Notes: generated from the sequence alone by a model not told the origin. Shown: positions 1 through 6,394, counted from the first letter of the stretch. The stretch is 7,222 nt of DNA from Clostridiaceae bacterium UBA6110 (GCA_002428415.1 DIWI01000041.1:1-7222), one strand, 5' to 3'. Made by a program: numbers and translations.

Positions 1-1145
1 GATTCAACCTTTCCGAGGGTGGAAATATATATACCAGGCTCATGAACCCGACATCTGATGTCTTTGAGAAGAGGATAGCGGCGCTTGAAGGGGGAGTGGC
101 AGCACTTGCCACTGCTTCAGGAATGGCTGCCATTGCATATTCGGTCCAGAACATCGCAGTTGCAGGAGACCATATAGTATCCTCGACCAGCATATATGGA
201 GGAACCTATAACCTCTTCGCCAACACCTTCAGGGATTTCGGAATCGAGACGTCCTTCTTCGATGGAAATGACCTTAAGACCCTTGAGTCGGCAATAAGGC
301 CGAACACTAAGGCAGTATTCATCGAGTCACTGGGAAATCCAAATGCAGACCTTATAGATATCGAGGAGGTTGCAAGGATAGCACATGAGAACGGGATTCC
401 GCTGATAGTTGACAACACGTTCGCAACGCCATATCTTCTCAGGCCCATTGAACATGGTGCTGACATAATTGTCCATTCGGCAACCAAGTTCATAGGCGGA
501 CATGGCACCTCAATAGGTGGAGTGATCATAGACAGCGGAAGGTTCGACTGGAAGAAGAGCGGCAAGTTCCCGGGACTTACGGAACCGAACAGCAACTATC
601 ACGGAGTGGTGTTCACAGAGGCTGTGGGCAATCTGGCTTACATTATCAAGGTGAGGGTTACACTCATGAGGGATACCGGAGCAGCAATAAGTCCTTTCAA
701 CTCGTTCCTGTTCCTGCAGGGATTGGAGACCCTTTCTCTAAGGGTCGAGAGGCATGTTGAGAATTCGCTTAAGGTTGCTAAGTACCTGTCGGAGCATCCG
801 AAGGTCGACAAGGTCAACCATCCGAGCCTCCCTGGGAACCCATACAACGAGCTGTACAACAGGTACTTCCCGAGAGGCGGGGCTTCCATATTCACCTTCG
901 AGGTAAAGGGCGGAGCTGAAAAGGCCAAGGCGTTCATTGACAGGCTTGAGGTATTCTCTCTCCTTGCGAACGTTGCAGACGTGAAGTCTCTGGTAATACA
1001 TCCTGCAAGCACGACCCATTCGCAGATGACTGCTGAGGAGCTTGAGGCTTCGGGAATAAAGCCGGGAAGCGTAAGGCTGTCAGTAGGCACTGAGCATATA
1101 GACGATATCATTTACGACCTGGAGCAGGCGCTTTCAGGAATATAA
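1..1145 (+). CDS. metY: O-acetylhomoserine sulfhydrylase (aminocarboxypropyltransferase), 5' end cut by window edge
   Basis: This PLP enzyme of the Cys/Met metabolism family joins O-acetylhomoserine with sulfide to give homocysteine and acetate in the cytoplasm. The frame is open from base 3, where the sequence reads FNLSEGGNIYTRLMNPTSD, a conserved block that sits about 45-60 residues into full-length homologues; the ATG at 42 is therefore internal and the true start lies outside the window. About 380 residues are visible, out of roughly 425-430 usual for MetY. The PLP-binding lysine is in HSATKFIGGHGTSIGG (Lys codon at 486-488), and the aspartate that pairs with the pyridine nitrogen is in VDNTFATPYL (codon 411-413). 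The C-terminal block SLVIHPASTTHSQ and the SVRLSVGTEH motif are intact. The long insertion after the lysine (FPGLTEPNSNYHG) is typical of MetY rather than of MetB or MetC. It ends 21 bases before metA, so the two are very likely one operon; any upstream control (for example an S-box) would be outside the window. Confidence 0.96.
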   Translation, partial: FNLSEGGNIYTRLMNPTSDVFEKRIAALEGGVAALATASGMAAIAYSVQNIAVAGDHIVSSTSIYGGTYNLFANTFRDFGIETSFFDGNDLKTLESAIRPNTKAVFIESLGNPNADLIDIEEVARIAHENGIPLIVDNTFATPYLLRPIEHGADIIVHSATKFIGGHGTSIGGVIIDSGRFDWKKSGKFPGLTEPNSNYHGVVFTEAVGNLAYIIKVRVTLMRDTGAAISPFNSFLFLQGLETLSLRVERHVENSLKVAKYLSEHPKVDKVNHPSLPGNPYNELYNRYFPRGGASIFTFEVKGGAEKAKAFIDRLEVFSLLANVADVKSLVIHPASTTHSQMTAEELEASGIKPGSVRLSVGTEHIDDIIYDLEQALSGI

Positions 1146-1166
1146 GAAGATTGGGGGAATTAAAGA

Positions 1167-2114
1167 ATGCCTATCCTTGTGCCAAAGGGGCTGCCAGCTT
1201 ATAAGACTCTTAAGGAAGAGAACATATTCGTAATGGATGAGAAGAGGGGCCAGAAGCAGGACATAAGGCCTCTGAGGGTTGCCATCGTGAACCTGATGCC
1301 GACCAAGGAGACAACGGAGGAGCAGCTGATAAGGCTTCTTGCAAACACTCCACTCCAGGTGGAGGTCCAGCTTCTGTCCATGGGAAGCCACGATTCAAAG
1401 AATACCGACAGGGCGTACCTTGATAATTTCTACAAGACCTTTGATGAGGTGAAGCACCAGAAATATGACGGGATGATAATTACGGGAGCTCCTGTTGAGT
1501 TCCTGCCCTTCGAGGAAGTGGACTACTGGAAGGAGCTCACTGAAATCATGGATTATTGCAGGGATAATGTCTTCAGCACCATACATATATGCTGGGGAGC
1601 CCAGGCAGGACTGTACAGGCATTTCGGGATAAACAAGCATGTTCTGGACAAGAAGCTCTTCGGAGTGTTCCTTACGAAGGTGAAGGAGAAGAAATCGGAG
1701 CTCATGAGAGGCTTCGACGAAGAGTTCTACGCACCCCAGTCAAGGCATACCCAGGTGGACAGGGATGAGATACTGAAGGTTCCTGACCTGAAGATCCTTG
1801 CCGATTCCGAGGAGACCGGGCCGCATATTGTGGCGACTAAGGACAAGAGCCTCATATTCATACAGGGACATATGGAATACGACAAGGATTCACTGAAAAA
1901 TGAGTATGACAGGGACATCGCCAAGGGCATGGATATGGAAGTGCCGAAGAACTATTTCAGGAACGATGACCCAAAGAAAGGCGTGCTCTTCAGATGGAGG
2001 GGTCATGGCAACCTGTTCTATGCAAACTGGCTGAACTTCGTATACCAGGGCACTCCTTACGACCTCAATGACCTTCCGAAGCTCAGGGAAAAGAAGTCGC
2101 ATAAGGAAGCCTGA
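1167..2114 (+). CDS. metA: Homoserine O-acetyltransferase, MetA type
   Basis: This enzyme acylates the hydroxyl of homoserine, the first committed step of methionine synthesis. At 315 residues it is of usual length for the MetA family, and it starts with the family's MPILVPKGLPA. The class I glutamine amidotransferase-like fold is seen with nucleophile Cys142 (in HICWGAQAGLY) and the His235/Glu237 pair (in FIQGHMEYD), exactly at the family positions. Residue 111 is Glu (in TGAPVEFLPFEEVDYW). In the family, Glu here is associated with acetyl-CoA use, while Gly is associated with succinyl-CoA, so I infer an acetyltransferase despite the traditional name homoserine O-succinyltransferase (symbol metAA in some databases). 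The start is supported by the ribosome binding site GGGGGA at 1153-1158, eight bases before the ATG. It lies 21 bases after metY, whose substrate it makes, and is followed by a strong hairpin terminator, so it is the last gene of the operon. The short basic tail after residue 300 is not conserved in function as far as I know. Confidence 0.96.
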   Translation: MPILVPKGLPAYKTLKEENIFVMDEKRGQKQDIRPLRVAIVNLMPTKETTEEQLIRLLANTPLQVEVQLLSMGSHDSKNTDRAYLDNFYKTFDEVKHQKYDGMIITGAPVEFLPFEEVDYWKELTEIMDYCRDNVFSTIHICWGAQAGLYRHFGINKHVLDKKLFGVFLTKVKEKKSELMRGFDEEFYAPQSRHTQVDRDEILKVPDLKILADSEETGPHIVATKDKSLIFIQGHMEYDKDSLKNEYDRDIAKGMDMEVPKNYFRNDDPKKGVLFRWRGHGNLFYANWLNFVYQGTPYDLNDLPKLREKKSHKEA

Positions 2115-2152
2115 TTCAAAACAAGCAGACTAAGAATTTTGAAATAGAGCTG
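2115..2152 (+). other. metA 3' flank with a weak 7-bp inverted repeat
   Basis: Between the metA stop and the main terminator the arms TTCAAAA (2115-2121) and TTTTGAA (2137-2143) form a weak 7-bp inverted repeat with a 15-base loop. It is AT-only apart from one pair and lacks a clear T run, so I do not call it a terminator. Confidence 0.25.
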
Positions 2153-2195
2153 AATATAACAGGGACAGCTCAATCTGAGCTGTCCCTGTTATATT
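2153..2195. terminator. Bidirectional hairpin terminator between metA and the convergent nucleotidyltransferase-fold gene
   Basis: Two perfectly complementary 20-base arms (2153-2172 and 2176-2195) are separated by the three-base loop ATC. The core ACAGGGACAGCTCA is GC-rich, while the outer end is AT-rich, so each strand has a short U-rich 3' side (TTATATTT on the plus strand). It lies 38 bases after the metA stop and ends two bases before the stop of the minus-strand gene, so it can serve both convergent genes. The U tract is interrupted, so efficiency is uncertain. Confidence 0.88.
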
Positions 2196-2197
2196 TG

Positions 2198-3055
2198 CTA
2201 TGCTTCCAGTGGAAGCCTTTTGACCATGAACTTGTCGAATGCCTCCTGTACGTTGAAGTCCATCTCAGGGAATGAGTGGTTCACAAGGTACAGGACCTCG
2301 AAGACTATTGAATAAAGGTCTTCGACAACGTCCAGCCTGCTTCCCTCGAACATGGCCTTGAATCTGCCGACTATGTTCACCGGCACCAGGCTCATCTCCT
2401 CGAGCTCGGCGTACATCCACTTGTAGCCTCCGGAGTAGCTGTCATTGATGGCAGACAATATGTTGAAGAGCCTGTGCTGTATATCTATAATCCTTGCGTA
2501 GAACTCCGTCGGATTATCCCTCTGTATGAAGAGCTCTATATTTCCGTTGGTAAGCTCCTGCAGATTATCATAGATGACATTGACTGCAAGTTCTCGTGGA
2601 TACTCTGCTGCCTTTTCCTTCCAATCCCCCAGTATCTCTTCACCGAAAAGTATGTATGCGTGGCTTATGGTATCAAGGAAACCTAGTGTCTGGTAATCAG
2701 CAAGGTGGTATTCCCAGGTATCTGAAATAAGTGCATCGTAATAATCCACTCCGTTGTGAGTGACATCTACCTGTATGTCGCCAATGACAAGGCTGTCTTC
2801 ATTGTTATCCTCATCAATTTCGCTCATCCTGTCTGCGCCGATTGCAGCTACGAAACTGTTCCTTGTATCCATATCCGGGAACATGTCCCAGAAGCAAAGA
2901 AGCTGGAGATCCGAATATGCATCAGCCTTGCCTCTTGATACCGACCCGCCTATTGCCATGGCCTGAAGGACACGGCCGTCAAACTCGACAGGGCGTATCT
3001 TTTCCTTGATTTCCAGTGCAAGTCTGACTCTCGGATTGTTCATGTCAATTCCCAT
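2198..3055 (-). CDS. Nucleotidyltransferase-fold protein, DUF4037-like, with altered catalytic motif
   Basis: This 285-residue cytoplasmic protein has an N-terminal nucleotidyltransferase (pol-beta type) signature, GGSVSRGKADAYSD at residues 36-49, preceded by a helix. In active enzymes the motif continues as SD-x-D/E; here residue 51 is Gln (SDLQL), so one metal-binding carboxylate is missing, although Asp49 and a likely third carboxylate Asp97 (IQVDV) remain. The helical C-terminal half (about 150-285) contains a D-x-x-HRLFNILSAIN stretch and YKWM at 211-214, which resemble the substrate/helical part of DUF4037 proteins. Known relatives include aminoglycoside-type nucleotidyltransferases and many proteins of unknown substrate, so I do not name one. 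I chose the ATG at 3053-3055 because AAGGAG lies eight bases before it; a GTG three codons upstream overlaps that site. It is a single gene, convergent with metA and divergent from murJ, with no partner in an operon. Confidence 0.82.
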   Translation of the reverse strand: MGIDMNNPRVRLALEIKEKIRPVEFDGRVLQAMAIGGSVSRGKADAYSDLQLLCFWDMFPDMDTRNSFVAAIGADRMSEIDEDNNEDSLVIGDIQVDVTHNGVDYYDALISDTWEYHLADYQTLGFLDTISHAYILFGEEILGDWKEKAAEYPRELAVNVIYDNLQELTNGNIELFIQRDNPTEFYARIIDIQHRLFNILSAINDSYSGGYKWMYAELEEMSLVPVNIVGRFKAMFEGSRLDVVEDLYSIVFEVLYLVNHSFPEMDFNVQEAFDKFMVKRLPLEA

Positions 3056-3063
3056 ACATACCA

Positions 3064-3069
3064 CTCCTT
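3064..3069 (-). promoter_or_regulatory. Ribosome binding site fixing the start of the nucleotidyltransferase-fold gene
   Basis: On the minus strand this reads AAGGAG and lies eight bases before the ATG at 3053-3055, which is ideal spacing. The in-frame GTG at 3062-3064 begins inside this site and is therefore unlikely to be the start; a second ATG at 3041-3043 is about 20 bases away and too far. Confidence 0.8.
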
Positions 3070-3166
3070 GTAAATCTCAGGCTAATGGTTGATATTAAAG
3101 AGTTCTCTACAACCATGATATCAGAAAAAGTGGTGGAGGGACTTGGAAAGGGAGAGTGTTCATAAT

Positions 3167-3198
3167 TTGTTAGGTTTTCAGCTTGCTTATAGTATAAT
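3167..3198 (+). promoter_or_regulatory. Probable vegetative promoter of murJ
   Basis: A perfect -10 box TATAAT is at 3193-3198. The best -35 candidate is TTGTTA at 3167-3172, but its 20-base spacer is long; an overlapping TATAGT at 3188-3193 would give 15 bases. Transcription would begin near 3205, only about 20 bases before the murJ start. The -10 box is clear, while the -35 is uncertain. Confidence 0.5.
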
Positions 3199-3213
3199 TT
3201 AGTGAAAAGGGTT

Positions 3214-3222
3214 GGGGGTGAT
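3214..3222 (+). promoter_or_regulatory. Ribosome binding site fixing the murJ start
   Basis: GGGGGTGAT differs by one base from GGAGGTGAT, the full complement of the 16S rRNA 3' end. Its core ends eight bases before the ATG at 3227-3229. The in-frame TTG at 3212 and ATG at 3221 lie within or overlap the site and are poor start choices. Confidence 0.8.
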
Positions 3223-3226
3223 GCAG

Positions 3227-4744
3227 ATGAAAAAGACGGTGGCAGCAGTGATCATAATAACAATCCTGTCAAAGCTTCTTGGCTTTCTCAGGGAGGTGTC
3301 ACTCTCATACTTTTTCGGAGCATCGGAGATTACCGATGCCTTCAACATAGCCCAGACCATACCGACCTCGGTCTTCTCCTTCATATGGATTGCACTGTTC
3401 ACCAGCTTCATACCGATATACAACAGAATTCGGTCTGAAGGAAGCAAAGACCATGCTGACCGGTTCACTTCCAACCTGCTTTCGGTTGTCGTTCTTTTAT
3501 GCGCATTGCTTGCGGGAATGGTCATAATATTTGCGGTGCCTGTAGTGAGGCTTTTTGCTTCCGGATTTTCTGATGGCACGCTTAAGCTAGCTGTCTCGCT
3601 GACCAGGATCAGCATAATAGGAATCGTGATTTCCGCAGTAATCTATATCTTTACTGCAATGCTGCAGATAAGGAACAGCTTCATTGTACCTGCCATTATA
3701 GGCATACCTGCAAACCTTGTTGCGATCGTATCCTATGCACTTGCCGGCAGAGATTCGAGGATCCTTGCCATTGGCATTGTAACAGGGCTTTCCCTTCAGG
3801 CGGTTTTTTTGATACTCGCAGCGAAGAAAGCAGGCTTCAGGTATACCTGGACTTTAAAGCCAGGGGATCCGAGGATTAAGGAGCTTCTGATTTTTTCGAT
3901 ACCTGTCATAATAGGGGTTTCAGTGAATCAGGTAAACGTCCTGGTTGACAAGTCCATAGCCTCAGGGATCGCTATCGGTGGGATATCTGCCTTAGGCTAC
4001 GCTCAGGTTGTCAATGGCTTTGTGCAGGGCATTTTTGTCGAGCCTGTCTCTTCGGTGATGTATCCATCCATTTCAAGGATGGCAGCTGATGGAGACATGG
4101 AAACTCTATCTGAGACACTTGGGAATGCTGTTGTTTATGTACTTCTGATGATACTGCCGGCAATGACAGGAATACTTGTGCTTTCAGGTCCTATTACAAG
4201 GCTTATCTTCCAGAGGGGAGCTTTCAGCGGGGAGGCTGTAATCCTGACATCCTCGGCGCTGTTCTTCTACTCAATCGGACACGGGGCTTACGCATTGAGA
4301 GATTTGACCTCCAGGACGTTCTACGCTCTGGGTGACACCAGGACACCCATGAAGAACTCCATATTCGGAATGGTTTTGAACATCATACTAAACATCGTGC
4401 TATCAAGGTATCTTGGAATCGGAGGCTTGGCCCTTGCTACCAGCATTGCCGCAATAGTCACCGCTTCCGCGCTTTCAGTTTCGCTTGGCAGAAGGATGCC
4501 CATGGCTGCACTAAGGCGCAAGCTCAGAAGCATCATGAAGATTACAGTATCTTCCGCAGTCATGGGAACAATTGTGTGGTTCACCTATACGCTTATGAAC
4601 CCAATCAGCAGTCTGTTTTTTGCGACAATCAATTCAGTGTTCATCGGATTAATATCCTATATCGCACTTACCCTGATACTCAATCTGGATGAGGCCGAGC
4701 AGATAAGGAAGGAGCTGGCTAAAAGGATCAGACGGAAGGACTAA
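3227..4744 (+). CDS. murJ: MurJ/MviN-family lipid flippase (probable lipid II or related lipid-linked glycan flippase)
   Basis: This 505-residue polytopic membrane protein of the MOP superfamily is expected to move lipid-linked peptidoglycan precursor (lipid II) from the inner to the outer face of the membrane. The length and the pattern of about 13-14 hydrophobic segments fit MurJ. Family landmarks are SKLLGFLREVSLSYFFGAS (14-32, with Arg22), TDAFNIAQTIP (36-46), the FQRGAFS block (328-334), RTFYALGDTRTP (363-374) and NIILNIVLSR (385-394). Aligned by eye with E. coli MurJ, Arg24 is kept as Arg22 and Asp39 as Asp37, Arg18 becomes Lys16, but Arg52 and Arg270 have no counterpart (TSVFSFIWIALF and YAQVVNGF). 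It may therefore belong to a Gram-positive subfamily, or move another undecaprenyl-linked glycan. The start was chosen from the ribosome binding site at 3214-3222. No terminator is evident after it, so readthrough into the exported hydrolase is possible. Confidence 0.88.
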   Translation: MKKTVAAVIIITILSKLLGFLREVSLSYFFGASEITDAFNIAQTIPTSVFSFIWIALFTSFIPIYNRIRSEGSKDHADRFTSNLLSVVVLLCALLAGMVIIFAVPVVRLFASGFSDGTLKLAVSLTRISIIGIVISAVIYIFTAMLQIRNSFIVPAIIGIPANLVAIVSYALAGRDSRILAIGIVTGLSLQAVFLILAAKKAGFRYTWTLKPGDPRIKELLIFSIPVIIGVSVNQVNVLVDKSIASGIAIGGISALGYAQVVNGFVQGIFVEPVSSVMYPSISRMAADGDMETLSETLGNAVVYVLLMILPAMTGILVLSGPITRLIFQRGAFSGEAVILTSSALFFYSIGHGAYALRDLTSRTFYALGDTRTPMKNSIFGMVLNIILNIVLSRYLGIGGLALATSIAAIVTASALSVSLGRRMPMAALRRKLRSIMKITVSSAVMGTIVWFTYTLMNPISSLFFATINSVFIGLISYIALTLILNLDEAEQIRKELAKRIRRKD

Positions 4745-4770
4745 GAAGTGGTAACCTGATAATATGACAG

Positions 4771-4799
4771 TTTAAGTATTAATTACCAATAAGTATAAT
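4771..4799 (+). promoter_or_regulatory. Probable promoter of the SGNH hydrolase gene
   Basis: A perfect TATAAT -10 box lies at 4794-4799, and TTTAAG at 4771-4776 is a weak -35 box with an ideal 17-base spacer. The ten bases AGTATAATTT around the -10 are identical to those of the murJ promoter region. The 5' leader would be about 100 bases long. Confidence 0.45.
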
Positions 4800-4905
4800 T
4801 TCTGTGAATTAACTGACAATTCGTTGTATATGCAAAGCACCAGGGGGATAATGAAATTAGACATATTCCTAAAAAATCAGGAACAAATGAAAGAAGGGAA
4901 TACCT

Positions 4906-5793
4906 ATGAAGAGGCGGTACAGGAAGCTCATGGCAATGTTTGCTGCTGCGTTCATGCTCTTCTCGTTTACCTTCGCATCAGTCTCTGCGTCTGCTGCAAC
5001 GACAATAAACTATGTGGCTCTCGGCGACTCAGTGACCTATGGGCTTAGTGCATACAACCGTTATGGATATGCAGCGATGCTTCGGGACTATATTGATATC
5101 ACCTACGATGTCAACTATCTGAATGCCGGCGTTGAAGGGTTGGATACCGGAACTCTTCTTTATGGCTTGCTATCACAGTCTCAAAATCCTTACATCAATC
5201 TTGTGACGATAAACATTGGCAGCAACAACCTGCTCAGGTATGTATTGCCCGCGGTTGTCCGGGAATTTGATGGGACATATTCTTCTGACCTGAATACGAA
5301 TATGGTCTACCTCTACAATAAGATCAGAAGCATGACCTATGAAAAGGCGATGGCAGAATATGCAAGCATGGATGATGCCGGAAAAGAGCTGCCATTAAAT
5401 TTCATTGACGGAATAAAGGATTTCAGTGAACAGTTCCCATTGGTAATTGCTGCGGTTAAGAATCTTTTTCCAAATGCAAGGATCATCGTCAACAACCTTT
5501 ATAATCCGCTGCAGGCTGGTGACCCGCTGTATACATTCATAAATTCAAGCATAGTAAAGATCAATGATATGATCAAGGCAGGAGCAGCAAGCGGAGGATA
5601 TTCGATAGCGAACTCGTATTCAGCCTTCAAGGCTTATGAAACTACAAGACTGGCTGTTACCTTCAGCGCGAGGAATGCAATAATTGCTGCAAAGCTTGGG
5701 AAATTCAATGCATTTGTAATTTCTCTCGATCCACATCCAACAACATTAGGCCATACCCTGATATTCGGAAGAGAGAAGAGCCTGCTGAGATGA
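4906..5793 (+). CDS. Secreted SGNH/GDSL-family hydrolase (esterase/lipase-like)
   Basis: A 295-residue exported serine hydrolase. It opens with a classic signal peptide: basic KRRYRK, a hydrophobic core at about 9-25, and an ASASA-A cleavage site near residue 30. The SGNH blocks then follow: block I LGDSVTYG (nucleophile Ser42), block II Gly75 in LNAGVEG, block III GSNN (Gly105, Asn107), and block V DPHPTTLGH (Asp275, His277). The region between III and V contains a helical insertion (about 115-180) followed by the strand ARIIVNNLYNP. It should act outside the membrane or at the wall on an ester or acetyl group of a lipid, glycan or other small ester; the substrate cannot be read from sequence. 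GAAGGGA at 4893-4899, six bases before the ATG, supports the start. It ends only 18 residues after His277, which is short but not unusual for the family. It is convergent with hsp20 and shares a terminator with it. The link to envelope glycan work with the upstream flippase is inference. Confidence 0.87.
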   Translation: MKRRYRKLMAMFAAAFMLFSFTFASVSASAATTINYVALGDSVTYGLSAYNRYGYAAMLRDYIDITYDVNYLNAGVEGLDTGTLLYGLLSQSQNPYINLVTINIGSNNLLRYVLPAVVREFDGTYSSDLNTNMVYLYNKIRSMTYEKAMAEYASMDDAGKELPLNFIDGIKDFSEQFPLVIAAVKNLFPNARIIVNNLYNPLQAGDPLYTFINSSIVKINDMIKAGAASGGYSIANSYSAFKAYETTRLAVTFSARNAIIAAKLGKFNAFVISLDPHPTTLGHTLIFGREKSLLR

Positions 5794-5826
5794 CAATGTG
5801 ATCCAGACAAAGTAATTGTAACTAAG

Positions 5827-5858
5827 AGTACCCTGCCGAAGATTTCCGGCAGGGTACT
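5827..5858. terminator. Bidirectional hairpin terminator between the SGNH hydrolase and hsp20
   Basis: Twelve-base perfect arms AGTACCCTGCCG (5827-5838) and CGGCAGGGTACT (5847-5858) enclose an eight-base loop. The stem is GC-rich, and on the plus strand its last T is continued by TT. It begins 33 bases after the hydrolase stop and ends seven bases before the hsp20 stop, so it can end both convergent transcripts. The T tract on the minus side is weak. Confidence 0.82.
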
Positions 5859-5865
5859 TTAGCGC

Positions 5866-6285
5866 CTATTTAATTTCAAACTTTGTTCCGCCAGACTTTG
5901 GTTCAACAAGCTTCGGAAGGACGATCCTAAGGACTCCGTCCTTATACTCGACTATAGCTTTGCTCTCATCAATGTCATCTACATAGAAGCTTCTCTTGAT
6001 TGAGCCATACGACCTTTCACGCCTTATGAAGTTCTCTCCCTTTTCCTCGGTACTTTGTTCCTTTTCCGCTGAGATTGTCAGGTACTTGTCCTTGTATTCA
6101 ACGACGATGTCGTCCTTGTTGACTCCGGGAAGGTCAGCGTCTATCATGTACTCCTTGTCGTTTTCCTTGATGTCAACCTTGAACTGCTTAGTCGAGGCTC
6201 CAAGTGCAGGGAGGTCGTTGAAGAAATCGCTCATGAACTCGTCGTCCCCGAAAAAGTTCCTACCTATTGGCAGCCTGTTCCTCAT
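5866..6285 (-). CDS. Small heat-shock protein, Hsp20/alpha-crystallin family
   Basis: This 139-residue ATP-independent chaperone binds unfolding proteins in the cytoplasm and keeps them refoldable, normally as a large oligomer. The alpha-crystallin domain runs from about residue 33 to 125, with DADLPGVNKDDI (49-60), the RRERSYGSIKRSF strand block (88-100) and the conserved DGVLRIVLPK (116-125). A short N-terminal arm contains the FMSDFFNDL stretch common in clostridial members. The C-terminal tail ends in TKFEIK, where the usual I-x-I anchor appears as F-x-I. AAGGAG at 6295-6300 lies nine bases before the ATG and supports the start; an out-of-frame ATG sits closer to that site. The gene is monocistronic, with its own promoter and a shared terminator. 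I see no CIRCE element, so HrcA control is not supported by this sequence. The symbol hsp18 is used in some clostridia, but I leave it blank. Confidence 0.95.
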   Translation of the reverse strand: MRNRLPIGRNFFGDDEFMSDFFNDLPALGASTKQFKVDIKENDKEYMIDADLPGVNKDDIVVEYKDKYLTISAEKEQSTEEKGENFIRRERSYGSIKRSFYVDDIDESKAIVEYKDGVLRIVLPKLVEPKSGGTKFEIK

Positions 6286-6332
6286 ACGTCATCACTCCTT
6301 CGTTTTTTTGTGCAGCCCTTATGTTTTATGGA

Positions 6333-6338
6333 TATAAT
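6333..6338 (+). promoter_or_regulatory. Possible -10 box reading toward the glycosyltransferase
   Basis: A perfect TATAAT occurs on the plus strand, but the best -35 candidate, TTGTGC at 6308-6313, matches only its first three bases and has a 19-base spacer. If used, it would give a leader of about 200 bases before the glycosyltransferase, with transcription starting inside the hsp20 leader region. Confidence 0.25.
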
Positions 6339-6366
6339 CTACTTAAGGCTTTCACCTTCTAACCTT

Positions 6367-6394
6367 ATTTTACTACTGGTACTGATTTTGACAA
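6367..6394 (-). promoter_or_regulatory. Probable vegetative promoter of hsp20
   Basis: On the minus strand a -35 TTGTCA (6389-6394) is followed after 16 bases by a -10 TAAAAT (6367-6372); each matches five of six consensus bases. Transcription would start near 6360 and give a leader of about 75 bases. The same spot reads TTGACA on the plus strand (6388-6393), but no good -10 box follows it there. Confidence 0.6.

Noticed and set aside
206..1111. Long minus-strand open frames opposite metY (206-595 and 638-1111)
   Set aside because: They lie entirely opposite a clearly conserved gene, have no ribosome binding site or recognisable domain, and arise from the codon pattern of metY.
2474..2966. 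Plus-strand open frames opposite the nucleotidyltransferase-fold gene
   Set aside because: Low-complexity translations without start signals, explained by the minus-strand gene.
3062..3064. GTG as the start of the nucleotidyltransferase-fold gene
   Set aside because: It overlaps the AAGGAG ribosome binding site; the ATG three codons later has ideal spacing.
4749..4788. 6-bp inverted repeat TGGTAA/TTACCA after murJ as a terminator
   Set aside because: Short, AT-rich, 28-base loop and no T run; it also overlaps the proposed promoter of the hydrolase gene.
5996..6337. Plus-strand open frame opposite hsp20
   Set aside because: It is antisense to a well-conserved alpha-crystallin domain and shows no family signature or ribosome binding site.
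6295..6350. RNA thermometer of ROSE or fourU type in the hsp20 leader
   Set aside because: The ribosome binding site is preceded by an A-rich stretch and only a four-base CCUU match could mask it; no four-U run faces it.
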